Shown here: in pieces, positions 25,142 through 34,433 of the stretch
Position numbering within the stretch: position 1 is the first letter of the stretch
Layout: each line of letters opens with the position of its first letter
Origin: an uncultured Marvinbryantia sp.
GTDB taxonomy: Bacteria; Bacillota; Clostridia; Lachnospirales; Lachnospiraceae
Length of the DNA: 64,000 bases
Assembly: GCF_905201705.1 (NCBI RefSeq)
Contig: NZ_CAJKOX010000008.1
Span: forward strand, 1 to 64,000
Direction: 5' to 3'
The notes under the pieces: generated by a model
Databases searched by the model: none
Seen by the model: the letters and a program-made list of their open reading frames with translations, nothing else
What the model was told of the DNA's origin: nothing
Program-made: the position numbers and the translations under genes

Positions 25142-25171
25142 GGGATTGCTATGAATGGCAGTCCCTTTTTT
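25142..25171 (+). terminator. Terminator of the small-protein operon
   Basis: GGGATTGC (25142-25149) pairs with GCAGTCCC (25158-25165) with one G-T pair, followed by six T. Confidence 0.75.
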
Positions 25172-25183
25172 ATATATTGAATA

Positions 25184-25216
25184 GATATCCATTCTAAATA
25201 TGAATGCCAGGATATC
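25184..25216. promoter_or_regulatory. Inverted repeat upstream of the first FecBCD-type operon
   Basis: GATATCCATTC (25184-25194) and GAAT-GCCA-GGATATC (25202-25216) form an interrupted dyad about 75 bases before the binding-protein gene. It is a candidate operator for a metal-responsive repressor; it does not match a textbook Fur box. Confidence 0.4.
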
Positions 25217-25290
25217 CCCCAGCCGGGGTTGTTGTGTGAAAGAATATTTGTTAATCTGAAAAAAAGGTATTTTATGGAGGATAAAAGGCT

Positions 25291-26253
25291 ATGAATGGCA
25301 AAAGAGTAACAGGTATGATTCTGGCTGGCGCTGTAGCTGCATCATTATTTGGCAGCGCTCCGGCATTTGCGGAGGAGCCGGTAACGGTAACAGGGATATT
25401 CGGTGAGGAGGAGATTGATGTTACATTTGAAAAGGCTCCGGAGCGTGTGGTATCTCTGGCAGGATTTGCTACAGAAATGCTGCTGGCACTCGGACTGGAA
25501 GACAGAATTGTAGGGTATGCATGGCAGGATAATGATGTATTGCCGCAGTATCAGGAGGCGTTTGAAAAGTTGACACCGCTCTGCGAACCGGGGATGGATC
25601 CGGGAGAGGAGGTGGTACTGGCTGCACAGCCGGATCTTGTATTATCATGGGCATCCTGGTCTGAAGACGATTATTTTTCGTATGAGAATCTGTCAAAAAA
25701 TGGAATTGGTGCTTATGGATTCCATTGCGAGCGGACAGAAAATTCTTCACTGGAAGATGTATATGAAGATTTTTTAAATTTAGGGAAAATTTTTCGTGTT
25801 GATGACAGAGCAGAAGCACTTGTAGGAGAGATGCAGGAACGCATAGCAGCAGTACAGGAGCGGATAAAAAATGAGGAACCGGTGAGTGTATTTGTGTGTG
25901 ACATTGGTTCTTCGGAAGAACAGGCATTCACGGCAGGTGGGGGTCTGCCGGCAGATCTGATTTCAAAGGCAGGCGGAAAGAATATTATCACGGATACAGG
26001 TCTGAACTGGACAAAAGTCAGTTGGGAGGTTGTTGCTGAAGCAAATCCGGATTGGATTGTAATTGATTATTATACGAATGCGGATGATGTGGAAGGTACA
26101 ATTGAGTTTCTGAAAACGCAGCCTGCTCTTAAGGAACTGGATGCAGTGAAAAATGAACGCTTTGTTATTCTTGGTCTGACGGATATTTCCGCGAGTGAGA
26201 GGAATGATGAAACAGTGGAGCTGCTTGCATCCTATTTCCACCCGGAAGTATGA
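25291..26253 (+). CDS. Iron-siderophore/cobalamin-type ABC substrate-binding protein, system 1
   Basis: A 320-residue secreted binding protein of the FecB/BtuF (TroA-like helical backbone) type. The signal peptide ends AFA-EEP with a type I site and no lipobox cysteine. Fold-typical segments are APERVVSLAGFATEMLLALGL near residue 50 and the second-lobe KAGGKNIITDTG. ATG 25291 follows GGAGG. It opens an operon with a FecCD permease and ATPase. Ligands in this family are ferric siderophores, haem, cobalamin or other metal chelates, and the choice cannot be made here. Confidence 0.87.
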   Translation: MNGKRVTGMILAGAVAASLFGSAPAFAEEPVTVTGIFGEEEIDVTFEKAPERVVSLAGFATEMLLALGLEDRIVGYAWQDNDVLPQYQEAFEKLTPLCEPGMDPGEEVVLAAQPDLVLSWASWSEDDYFSYENLSKNGIGAYGFHCERTENSSLEDVYEDFLNLGKIFRVDDRAEALVGEMQERIAAVQERIKNEEPVSVFVCDIGSSEEQAFTAGGGLPADLISKAGGKNIITDTGLNWTKVSWEVVAEANPDWIVIDYYTNADDVEGTIEFLKTQPALKELDAVKNERFVILGLTDISASERNDETVELLASYFHPEV

Positions 26254-26266
26254 GGCGGTTTGTATT

Positions 26267-27322
26267 ATGTTAAAAAAATTTAAAGGAACGGCTTTTGTAT
26301 TATTATGTATAGGAATGTTGTTGCTCCTGGGCGGGGCAATGGTATTTGGAATTAACGTCGGGGCGGTTGATCTTCGCCCCGACTGGATTTTCCGGATTAT
26401 TGTCAACCATGTTTCAGGAAAAGAAATTTTTGATGTCGTATGGGAACCGTATATGGATGGAATTGTCTGGGGAATGCGTTTTCCCAAAATGCTTGTAGCC
26501 GCCTGCGTGGGAGGGGGCTTAAGCCTCGTGGGAATTATGATGCAGGCGATGACAAAAAACTCTTTGGCGGATCCGTATATACTGGGGATTTCCTCTGGTG
26601 CGTCCACTGGAGCCACTGCGGTAATTCTGATGGGAAGCATTCCGTTGTTTGAAAATTCGACTGTCCAGATGGGAGCTTTTCTGGGGGCAATGGCTTCGGC
26701 ATTGATTGTGTTTGTTTTTGCCGGTTCTTCCGGCAGATTTAATCCGACTTCTCTTGTGCTTTCGGGAACAGCAGTGTCAGCTATTTTCTCTGCCTGTACA
26801 AATGTACTGATTTTTCTTAGTCCTGAGAAGCAGAAAATAAACTCGGCAATGTTCTGGATGACAGGTTCTTTTGCGGGTGCACAGTGGGAAGATGTAGTGC
26901 CTGCTATATTTTCGCTGTCTGTGGTTCTGGTATTTACGCTGCTGGTGAATAACAGTCTTGACACGCTGCTTCTTGGGGAGGAGATTGCGATTACGGTTGG
27001 TGTAAATGTGAAGACACTCAAGATAGCTATCATTATTGTTTCATCACTGGTAACAGGAGTGATGGTTTCCATGAGTGGTGTAATTGGCTTTGTCGGACTG
27101 GTTGTACCGCATATTTCCAGAACACTTGTAGGGACAGTCCACAAAAGGCTGATTCCATTCGCTGTTCTGCTTGGCGGTATTTTTATGGTTCTCGCGGACA
27201 TAGTTGCGCGAATTGTAGTTGCTCCGTCAGAGCTTCCTATTGGCGTTGTGACAGCTCTTCTTGGAGCGCCATTCTTTTTAGTTCTTCTTCGCAAGAGCAG
27301 ATATTCATTCAACCGGGGGTGA
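26267..27322 (+). CDS. FecCD/BtuC-family ABC permease, system 1
   Basis: A predicted 351-residue permease of the iron-chelate/vitamin B12 family with about ten hydrophobic helices. Family motifs include RFPKMLVAACVGGGLSLVG, NSLADPYILGISSGAS and the ATPase-contact end GVIGFVGLVVPHISR. ATG 26267 is 13 bases after the binding-protein stop; longer in-frame starts fall inside that gene and lack ribosome sites. Its stop overlaps the ribosome site of the ATPase gene. Confidence 0.88.
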   Translation: MLKKFKGTAFVLLCIGMLLLLGGAMVFGINVGAVDLRPDWIFRIIVNHVSGKEIFDVVWEPYMDGIVWGMRFPKMLVAACVGGGLSLVGIMMQAMTKNSLADPYILGISSGASTGATAVILMGSIPLFENSTVQMGAFLGAMASALIVFVFAGSSGRFNPTSLVLSGTAVSAIFSACTNVLIFLSPEKQKINSAMFWMTGSFAGAQWEDVVPAIFSLSVVLVFTLLVNNSLDTLLLGEEIAITVGVNVKTLKIAIIIVSSLVTGVMVSMSGVIGFVGLVVPHISRTLVGTVHKRLIPFAVLLGGIFMVLADIVARIVVAPSELPIGVVTALLGAPFFLVLLRKSRYSFNRG

Positions 27323-27327
27323 ACGAT

Positions 27328-28113
27328 ATGGCGGACATGTTATCAACAAAAGAATTAAGTTATATTGTCGGACAAAAAGAGATTATTCATAAAATTACGC
27401 TGGAGATACCGGAAGGAAGTTTTGTGGGACTGATTGGACCCAACGGATGTGGAAAATCTACTCTTCTGAAAACGATTTATCGTGTCAATAAGGCATCTGA
27501 AGGGACGATCTATATCGGGGAGAGTGAAATTACCCGGATGTCAAATCGCCAGGTCGCGAAAAAAATGGCTGTTGTGACACAGGAAAATGATATAAGCTTT
27601 GACTTTTCTGTTATGGAGATGATGATGATCGGTCAGTACGCACACCGGAGCACTTTCTCAAATTTGAACAGGGAAGATGAAGTAATCTGCCGGGAAGCAC
27701 TGGCATCGGTAGGAATGCTCGAATTCGCGGAACGGAGCTTTTTGAGTTTGTCCGGCGGCGAAAAACAAAGGGTATTGATTGCCAGTGCATTTGCGAGACG
27801 GGCGAGTCTGATTATTCTGGATGAACCGACAAATCATCTTGACATCGGATATCAGTTTCTGATTCTGGATATTATGAAACAGCATGAAGGAACCACGATA
27901 TTTACTTCGGTACATGATATGAATATGGCGTTACGCTATTGCGACTATGTAATAGCGATGGAAAAGGGGAGGATTGCGGCGACCGGAAAGCCACAGGATG
28001 TCATAACCGAACAATTGATGCGGGAACTGTTTAACGTTAATGCGAAACTGCAGACAGATGAGAAAGGAAGAAACTACTTTCAATATCTTGGGGGCATATT
28101 ACAGACAGAGTAA
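27328..28113 (+). CDS. FecE/BtuD-type ABC ATPase, system 1
   Basis: A 261-residue ATPase with Walker A GPNGCGKST, signature LSGGEKQR, Walker B LIILDEPTNHLD and the H-loop TSVHDMN. All catalytic positions are present. ATG 27328 has GGGGGT seven bases upstream. It completes a three-gene FecBCD-type importer ending in a terminator. Confidence 0.9.
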   Translation: MADMLSTKELSYIVGQKEIIHKITLEIPEGSFVGLIGPNGCGKSTLLKTIYRVNKASEGTIYIGESEITRMSNRQVAKKMAVVTQENDISFDFSVMEMMMIGQYAHRSTFSNLNREDEVICREALASVGMLEFAERSFLSLSGGEKQRVLIASAFARRASLIILDEPTNHLDIGYQFLILDIMKQHEGTTIFTSVHDMNMALRYCDYVIAMEKGRIAATGKPQDVITEQLMRELFNVNAKLQTDEKGRNYFQYLGGILQTE

Positions 28114-28124
28114 TTTTTTTTAAA

Positions 28125-28177
28125 TGCGGACAGGATCTTGTTCAGAGAAAAACAGGCAATGTCCGCACTTTTCATTT
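28125..28177 (+). terminator. Terminator of FecBCD-type operon 1
   Basis: TGCGGACA (28125-28132) pairs perfectly with TGTCCGCA (28160-28167) over a 27-base loop, followed by CTTTTCATTTTTT. Confidence 0.7.
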
Positions 28178-28178
28178 T

Positions 28179-28488
28179 TTATTTTTCCGCCCGTATAAGA
28201 AACATGGGTGTCGGATTGTAGAATTCATTGCAGCATTTGTATATTCTGGAAGAGATTTCCGTGTCTGTGATGATGTTCTTATATCCGATGGCTTCCAGAA
28301 GAGCAGTATCCCATGCGGGGCTTTCCGCATCCATGCAGAAAAATTTTGCAGAGGAGTGCTGCTTTGCGGTTCTGAAGGTAATGCAGCCATTTCTGATGCT
28401 GCTCCCCGGCGAGTTCCTCCTGGTTGACCGCAGAATATCCTTCTGCGCGACCGTTCCAGTATTTTTCGAGTTCTTTTCATTGTTCCGG
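28179..28488 (-). pseudogene. Degraded class I SAM methyltransferase
   Basis: Minus-strand translation gives two pieces of a methyltransferase in different frames. The N-terminal piece begins KELEKYWNGRAEGYSAVN near 28488 and continues ELAGEQHQKWL. A different frame gives a C-terminal end (NEFYNPTPMFLIRAEK, stop at 28179). The SAM-binding glycine motif and most of the core are missing, so an internal deletion plus frameshift is inferred. It borders the same kind of ABC cluster as the intact methyltransferase at 32879. Confidence 0.6.
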
Positions 28489-28686
28489 CATATATCCAAT
28501 CCTCTGTAAAGTAATTTTTACTGCGATAACTAAAATAACAAAAACGGATGGCGGCTGCAAGCTCCCAGGGGGATATTTTTTGTATGTTCATAATTTTGAT
28601 ATGCCATAAATGGAATGAGAATGTATGAGAAAAAGGAATAAGAAATATCCCCCGGGGTGGCTTGTGGAGCAGAGAAAGAATAGGAT

Positions 28687-28776
28687 ATGATAGGGACATG
28701 TCAGATACAACATATAAAGTTTCCTATCATTCATGGGAAGAGACATATTCTGGATTTTCAGAAGGAATATGTCTCT
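28687..28776. repeat. Two inverted repeats upstream of the LysR gene
   Basis: ATGATAGG (28687-28694) is matched by CCTATCAT (28723-28730), and AGAGACATATTC (28739-28750) by a perfect GAATATGTCTCT (28765-28776). Neither has a T-tract. They may be regulator-binding or RNA structures; together with the pseudogene they fill the gap before the LysR gene. Confidence 0.5.
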
Positions 28777-28885
28777 GCTTATGTGTAGTGTATCAGTATT
28801 AGGATTTTGAAATAACGGACCGGTTGTTTGCAGAAACAGAGGAACCGGCAGGGATAGTTTAAGAAAAGTGGAGGGGATTTTTCAG

Positions 28886-29791
28886 TTGGATATGAGGGAA
28901 ATCCGGTATTTTGTCGCCTGTGTGCAGACAGGTTCCTTTAGCCGGGCAGCCGAAGTATTGTTTACTACGCAGTCCAGTGTCAGTAAGATTATCAAAGCGC
29001 TGGAGGAAGATATGAATCTGGTGCTTTTTGAGCGACTGCCAAGGGGAATACGTATGACGCGGGAAGCAGAGCGCATATATCCTTACGCGCTTTCTATCCT
29101 TGATGATCTGCAGAAAATGCAGATGCCGGACAAAAAAGAGACAATAGAAACACTTTCTGTTTCATGCAATCCGAGCTCGTGGTTCGCAGACTGCTTTACG
29201 GCATTTTATGAACAGAAACAAAAGGAAAAAATCCATTATCAGATTTATTCAGCAGATTGCCGGGAAATTGTGGAGCGCGTGCGGGAGCGGACAGATGATA
29301 TTGGATTTTTATATATACTAAAAGACCAGTTGACGGTGTTTCAATATTATATCTCCAGAAATTATCTGGAATTTACGGTTCTGAAAGAAACAACTGCCGT
29401 GCTCTATGGCGGAAAGAACTGCGGAGGAGGAAAAAATGAAACGGTAGATTTTTCCAGGATGAAATTGATCCAACGTTTTCCTGACGAATTTTCACCGGAT
29501 AATTACTGGAATATTACAGATGACCGGGGAAGGTCTGTCACAGACGCAGAGACAGTTATTGCTACAAACAGTGACTATATTATGGAGCGGCTCCTGCGGT
29601 CTGAGGGGCTGATGAATATCAGCGCCGGTTATCTCTCCGGAAAACCGTCAAAGGAAAGCGCTGCGGGATGGAAACGGAATCTGACGGATACGAGGATATT
29701 ATTTGGATATATAAGGCGCAGAGGGGAGAAACTGCCGGGGCAGGCAGAGGATTTTCTGGCGTTCATGAAGGAAAGACTTTTGAACGGATAA
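28886..29791 (+). CDS. LysR-family transcriptional regulator
   Basis: A regulator of about 301 residues with the N-terminal winged helix-turn-helix (GSFSRAAEVLFTTQSSVSKIIKALE) and a C-terminal ligand-binding region. TTG 28886 is chosen because GGAGGGG lies nine bases upstream and the protein then begins at the standard LysR position (LDMREIRYF). ATG 28892 is an alternative. It is followed on the same strand by the second iron/metal ABC cluster, which it probably controls. Confidence 0.88.
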   Translation: MDMREIRYFVACVQTGSFSRAAEVLFTTQSSVSKIIKALEEDMNLVLFERLPRGIRMTREAERIYPYALSILDDLQKMQMPDKKETIETLSVSCNPSSWFADCFTAFYEQKQKEKIHYQIYSADCREIVERVRERTDDIGFLYILKDQLTVFQYYISRNYLEFTVLKETTAVLYGGKNCGGGKNETVDFSRMKLIQRFPDEFSPDNYWNITDDRGRSVTDAETVIATNSDYIMERLLRSEGLMNISAGYLSGKPSKESAAGWKRNLTDTRILFGYIRRRGEKLPGQAEDFLAFMKERLLNG

Positions 29792-29853
29792 TTTATATAA
29801 AGAAGCCGATGACAGAAGAAAAAGGATGGTTTTAAGGAGAAGTTTGAAAATCA

Positions 29854-30921
29854 ATGAGGGAAACTGGAAAGTTTCGAAAAAAGAATTGGAAAGATCGCCT
29901 TGTGATTATGGCATTGTGCGTTATAGTAGTTGCACTGGGATTTGTCTGTCTGTTTGCAGGCTCGTCGCATATGTCAGCGGCAGAATGCTTTGGGGCGCTG
30001 ACCGGAAAAGGAACGGCTGCCAATGTGCGGATTATCTGGAATATCCGTATTCCGCGGGTCCTGGCGGCAATCATTGCGGGTGCGGGATTGTCTGTTTCCG
30101 GTCTGATTATGCAGACAACGTTGAATAATTCTATGGCGTCGCCTTCTACGCTGGGCGTTTCAAATGCAGCGGTATTCGGAGCAAATCTGTCCATCATTGC
30201 ATTTGCGGGCGGTTTTTTGTCCACCGGCAATAACATAGCAAATTATGCTGTTGGCGCGAATCCTTATGCGACAAGCGTTATGGCGTTTTTCTTTTCCACA
30301 GTGTCTATTTTGATGATTCTGGGGCTTTGTACAATCCGGTCCTTTTCGCCGAACGTAGTAGTGCTCTCCGGTATGGCGCTCGGCTCGGTCTGGGCGGCGG
30401 CAACGACGATTCTTCAGTTTTATGCTACGGATGTGGGAATATCAGCGGCAGTTGTCTGGAATTTTGGTGATCTTGGACGGGCAACCTACCGCACAGATGC
30501 CATAATGTTTACGGTAGTGACGGCAGGTCTGGTCTTTTTTACCCTTATGTCGTGGAGGCTGAACGCACTTCTTGGCGGGGAGGCTGTGGCAAAGACAATG
30601 GGGGTGAATGTAAAAACACTGCGGTTCTTCTCGATGCTGCTTGCTTCTCTGATTACCGCAGTCTGTGTATCCTTTCTGGGAATTATCGGATTTGTGGGAA
30701 TTATCTGTCCGCATATTACAAAGAAACTGCTGGGACAGGACCACCGGGTTACCATACCGATTTCTGCCTTAAGCGGCAGTCTGCTGTTATTGCTTGCCGA
30801 TACATTTGCAAGAAGTATGGGAAACGGCTCTGCTCTGCCGGTCGGTGCGATTACTTCTTTGATGGGCGCGCCCTTCTTTGTTGCAATTATTTTTTCGGGA
30901 AAGGAGAATCGCCGATGCTGA
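29854..30921 (+). CDS. FecCD/BtuC-family ABC permease, system 2
   Basis: A 355-residue permease with about ten helices and the family motifs NIRIPRVLAAIIAGAGLSVSG, NSMASPSTLGVSNAA and GIIGFVGIICPHITK. It is a diverged paralogue of the system 1 permease. ATG 29854 is rather far (14 bases) from AAGGAGA. The ATPase start overlaps its end by seven bases. Gene order here is permease-ATPase-binding protein, unlike system 1. Confidence 0.87.
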   Translation: MRETGKFRKKNWKDRLVIMALCVIVVALGFVCLFAGSSHMSAAECFGALTGKGTAANVRIIWNIRIPRVLAAIIAGAGLSVSGLIMQTTLNNSMASPSTLGVSNAAVFGANLSIIAFAGGFLSTGNNIANYAVGANPYATSVMAFFFSTVSILMILGLCTIRSFSPNVVVLSGMALGSVWAAATTILQFYATDVGISAAVVWNFGDLGRATYRTDAIMFTVVTAGLVFFTLMSWRLNALLGGEAVAKTMGVNVKTLRFFSMLLASLITAVCVSFLGIIGFVGIICPHITKKLLGQDHRVTIPISALSGSLLLLLADTFARSMGNGSALPVGAITSLMGAPFFVAIIFSGKENRRC

Positions 30922-31682
30922 AGGTCAGTAATCTGTGCTTTCGTTACAGAAGACATGGCAGAGATGTGCTCAGAAATGTCAATCTGGAGCTTGGACGGGG
31001 AGAAATTGGCATTCTGCTCGGCAAAAATGGTTCGGGAAAAACGACACTGTTTAAGAATATTCTGGGACTTTGCACTCCTATGGACGGTACGATTCTGTTT
31101 GAGGGAGAAGAGCTGGTAAAAATGCCGGTGAGGGAGCGGGCGAAGCGCATAGCCTATGTTCCGCAGGAGATCCATTTCGGGGAGCTGAGTGTATTTGATT
31201 CTATACTTATGGGAAGGGTTTCCTATTTCGGGCTGAAAGCGGGGCACGATGACTATGCTGCTGTGGAGAAAATCATAGCCGATATGCATCTGGAAGCATT
31301 TGCAGACAGGAATGTCAGCGAGCTGTCCGGAGGAGAACGGCAGAAAATAGCGATAGCCCGTGCTATGGCGCAGGAACCGGGACTGATGATTTTTGACGAA
31401 CCAACCGGAAATCTTGATATAGCGAATGAACAGTTGATTATCAGAGAAGCGAAAAAACTGGCAAAAGAGAAACAAATCAGTATTCTGAGTTCACTGCATG
31501 ACCTTAATCAGGCAATGGATTTTGGCGACCGGTTTTTCTTCCTGAAGGACGGAGCCGTGAAGTACGCTGGGGACAGTACGTGTATCAGTGAAGCAGTAAT
31601 CAAAGACATTTTTGACATTGATGTCAGAATTGTTGAGATAAATCATGAAACAATAATATTAACAGGAGGAAAAAGGGAATGA
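30915..31682 (+). CDS. FecE/BtuD-type ABC ATPase, system 2
   Basis: A 255-residue ATPase with Walker A GKNGSGKTT, signature LSGGERQK, Walker B LMIFDEPTGNLD and the H-loop SSLHDLN. ATG 30915 follows AAGGAG by eight bases and overlaps the permease stop; the much longer in-frame extension upstream lies inside the permease gene and is not real. Its last bases overlap the ATG of the binding-protein gene. Confidence 0.9.
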   Translation: MLKVSNLCFRYRRHGRDVLRNVNLELGRGEIGILLGKNGSGKTTLFKNILGLCTPMDGTILFEGEELVKMPVRERAKRIAYVPQEIHFGELSVFDSILMGRVSYFGLKAGHDDYAAVEKIIADMHLEAFADRNVSELSGGERQKIAIARAMAQEPGLMIFDEPTGNLDIANEQLIIREAKKLAKEKQISILSSLHDLNQAMDFGDRFFFLKDGAVKYAGDSTCISEAVIKDIFDIDVRIVEINHETIILTGGKRE

Positions 31683-32860
31683 AGATGAAAAAAATGACAG
31701 CCGCTCTGCTGGCTTCTGTAATGGCGTTTGGCTTTTGCGGCAGTACTGTGCAGTGCGAGGAGCAGGAAACTGCGGTGGAGAATGCGGGAGAAGAGATTAC
31801 CATTACCGACATGATCGGCAGAGAAGTGTCGGTTACGCCCGGAAGTTATGAGAGGGTGGTATGTGTCGGCGCAGGCGCGCTGCGCATGTACAGCTATATA
31901 GGCGATGTGAATTTGCTGTGCGGTGTGGAGGACATTGATAACACGACGCTGGAGGAACGCCCGGAGATGTTCGATTCCGTGGCAAGACCGTATGTTCTTG
32001 CTTATGAGGAGGTATTCAGTACGCTTTCGTCCTGTGGTGTGGGAGGTCCGATGGCGCAGGCGGCTGAAGCGGAAAAAATCCTGTCATGCGAACCGGATAT
32101 TGTGATTTCTGAGTTTGAGGATGTGGAGAAGGAGGACGCGCTGCAGGAGCAGCTTGGCGTTCCGGTCATTACGCTGAAAGCAGGCTCAAAAGGCGTGTTT
32201 GATGAAGCGTTTTCCGGTTCTATGGAACTGCTCGGCGTTCTGTTTGGAGAAGAGGAAAGAGCGGAAGAACTCATTGCATATGTTGAAGCGGAGGCGGCAG
32301 AAATTACATCCAGAACGGCGGATATTGCGGAGGAAGATAAACCGGCTGTATATATTTGCGGACTTGGCAACTGGGGAACAACCGATCATCTGATGACTGC
32401 GGAAAACTTTGTCTCCCTGAATATCGCAAACGTGAAAAATGTTCTGAGCGGTACGGGGATGGAAGGTATCCAACCGATTGAAGAGGAGAAATTCGTGGAG
32501 CTGGGAGAAGATATGGATATCATCATTATGGATGCGGCTGCGGTCAAAAATATTATTCCGCTGTATCAGGAGGACCCGACCATGTTTGATACCTGCAAGG
32601 CATGGAACAACGGCGAGGTTTATCTGGAAATGGCGTATAATGCGTATTATACCAACTTTGAAATTGCGCTGTGCAACAGTTGGTTTGTTGCAAAGACAGT
32701 CTATCCGGAGCTGTTTGAGGATGTTGACATGATGGAAAAGACAAACGAAATTACTAATATGTTTCTGGGGCAGGAGCTGGCGGAGGAAATCTTTGCATGC
32801 CCGTCCAGCTTCGGCGGATATCAGAAGATTGATACGGCAACTTTCTTTGGAGAGAATTAA
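31679..32860 (+). CDS. Iron-chelate-type ABC substrate-binding protein, system 2
   Basis: A 393-residue TroA-like binding protein with an N-terminal signal peptide and no recognisable lipobox; cysteines at FGFC and VQC do not have the required small residue before them. Binding-fold segments include ITDMIGREVSVTPGSYERVV and the linker helix region. ATG 31679 has AGGAGG nine bases upstream and overlaps the ATPase stop. It belongs to the operon of the preceding permease and ATPase. Confidence 0.85.
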   Translation: MKMKKMTAALLASVMAFGFCGSTVQCEEQETAVENAGEEITITDMIGREVSVTPGSYERVVCVGAGALRMYSYIGDVNLLCGVEDIDNTTLEERPEMFDSVARPYVLAYEEVFSTLSSCGVGGPMAQAAEAEKILSCEPDIVISEFEDVEKEDALQEQLGVPVITLKAGSKGVFDEAFSGSMELLGVLFGEEERAEELIAYVEAEAAEITSRTADIAEEDKPAVYICGLGNWGTTDHLMTAENFVSLNIANVKNVLSGTGMEGIQPIEEEKFVELGEDMDIIIMDAAAVKNIIPLYQEDPTMFDTCKAWNNGEVYLEMAYNAYYTNFEIALCNSWFVAKTVYPELFEDVDMMEKTNEITNMFLGQELAEEIFACPSSFGGYQKIDTATFFGEN

Positions 32861-32878
32861 GCGAACGAAGGCGGGAAT

Positions 32879-33484
32879 ATGCAGAAAGAAGATGTCATTG
32901 CTTTTTTTGACCGCTGTGCGCCGGGGTGGGACGCCGGCACGGTGGCAAATGATGAAATAATCGGGAAAATCCTGGATAATACGGGAATTGCGGCGGGCAT
33001 GGAAGTGCTGGACGTCGCCTGCGGCACCGGGGTGCTGTTTCCTTACTATATTGAGAGGGGTGTTTCCTCTGTGACCGGTATCGATATTTCGCCGGAGATG
33101 GCAAAGATTGCGGCGCAAAAGTGCAGAGATGTTCCGGAAATCCGGGTAATCTGCGGAGATGTCGAGGAGCAGAAATTTGACAGAAGGTTCGATGCGATTG
33201 TGGTTTATAATGCGTTTCCGCATTTTCCGGACGCACGGCGTCTGATCAGGACGCTGGCTTTGCTGCTGAAGGACGGGGGAAGAATGACCATTGCCCACGG
33301 AGCCAGCCGGGAACAGATTGACCGCCATCACGAGGGAGCAGCCAGTAAGGTTTCTAACGGGCTGATGCCAGCGGAGTGTCTGAAAGAGCTGTTTGAGCCG
33401 TATTTTACAGTGGATACTGTGATTTCAGACTGCCGGATGTATCAGGTGTCCGGTGTGAAAAACCGGAAAGACAGGCGGGAGTGA
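32879..33484 (+). CDS. Class I SAM-dependent methyltransferase
   Basis: A 201-residue methyltransferase with the SAM-binding motif VLDVACGTGVLF near residue 45, acidic motif II (VTGIDIS) and motif III (IRVICGDVEE). The acceptor is not shown by sequence. It lies 18 bases after a binding-protein gene and just before an Opp/Nik-type permease, inside a metal/chelate uptake operon. This suggests it methylates a metallophore, tetrapyrrole or metal species, but this is inference. Confidence 0.8.
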   Translation: MQKEDVIAFFDRCAPGWDAGTVANDEIIGKILDNTGIAAGMEVLDVACGTGVLFPYYIERGVSSVTGIDISPEMAKIAAQKCRDVPEIRVICGDVEEQKFDRRFDAIVVYNAFPHFPDARRLIRTLALLLKDGGRMTIAHGASREQIDRHHEGAASKVSNGLMPAECLKELFEPYFTVDTVISDCRMYQVSGVKNRKDRRE

Positions 33485-33488
33485 TGAA

Positions 33489-34433
33489 ATGAGAAAATAT
33501 GTGATAAGGCGGCTGCTGCAGCTTATCCCGATATTAATAGGAATTACCTTCCTGTCTTTTGGGATGATGCGGCTGGCGGGAGGCGATGCCGTTACTTATA
33601 TGTACGAGAATGCGGGAACGGCAGTTTCGCAGGAGATTATTGATGCGGCGAGAGCGGAGTATGGTCTGGACAAACCTTTTCTGGTGCAGTATGCCGCCTG
33701 GCTTGGCGGAATGCTGACAGGAGATATGGGGGAGAGCTATGTGTCACATAAGGATGTGTTTGACACGTTTGTGTCGAAGCTGCCTGCGACCATGCTGCTG
33801 ACGCTGTCTTCCATTATCCTGACGGTGCTGATTGCGGTTCCGCTTGGAATTTTGTCGGCGGTGAAGCATAACCGGTGGGTGGATTACGTAATTCGTTTCT
33901 TAAGCTTTATCGGCAATTCAATGCCGAATTTTTTTGCGGCGCTTGTACTGATGTATTTTCTTTCCATCCGGCTGCAGATTTTTCCGGTAATTACGACGGA
34001 TAATCTGGCGCTCAGCCTTGTGCTGCCGACGCTGACGCTGGCGCTGTCTATGGCGTCCAAGTATACGCGACAGGTGAGGGCGACCGTTCTGGAGGAGCTG
34101 AATAAAGATTACGTGACGGGAGCCAGGGCAAGAGGTGTGAGAGGCTCGGTGATTATCTGGAAAAGCGTCATGAAATCATCCATGCTGACAATCATTACGC
34201 TGCTGGCGCTGTCTATCGGAAGCCTGCTGGGCGGCACGGCGATTGTTGAGAATATCTTTATTTGGGACGGCGTGGGAAAGCTGGCGGTAGATTCCATCAC
34301 GATGCATGATTATCCGATGATTCAGGCGTATGTGGCATGGATGGCGATGATTTACGTTCTGGTAAATCTTGTGACCGATATTATTTATCACTTTCTGGAC
34401 CCGCGTGTACGGCTGGGAGGTGACGGAGCATGA
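33489..34433 (+). CDS. DppB/NikB-type ABC permease
   Basis: A 314-residue permease of the dipeptide/nickel family: N-terminal MRKYVIRRLLQLIPILIG with the first helix, five further helices and the EAA loop region (YVTGARARGVRGSVIIWKS). ATG 33489 follows GGGAGTGATGAA. It is intact, but its normal partner DppC and the binding protein are destroyed directly downstream, so the transporter as encoded is incomplete. It could only work with a homodimeric membrane domain or with components from elsewhere. Confidence 0.87.
   Translation: MRKYVIRRLLQLIPILIGITFLSFGMMRLAGGDAVTYMYENAGTAVSQEIIDAARAEYGLDKPFLVQYAAWLGGMLTGDMGESYVSHKDVFDTFVSKLPATMLLTLSSIILTVLIAVPLGILSAVKHNRWVDYVIRFLSFIGNSMPNFFAALVLMYFLSIRLQIFPVITTDNLALSLVLPTLTLALSMASKYTRQVRATVLEELNKDYVTGARARGVRGSVIIWKSVMKSSMLTIITLLALSIGSLLGGTAIVENIFIWDGVGKLAVDSITMHDYPMIQAYVAWMAMIYVLVNLVTDIIYHFLDPRVRLGGDGA

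Noticed and set aside
25105..25290. Cobalamin riboswitch upstream of the BtuF-like gene
   Set aside because: The gap is too short and no B12-box-like sequence was seen; only a DNA dyad is present.
25963..27312. 449-codon open frame on the minus strand
   Set aside because: It is antisense to the well-supported FecCD permease, lacks a ribosome site and gives a composition (Thr/Ile/Pro-rich) typical of a shadow frame.
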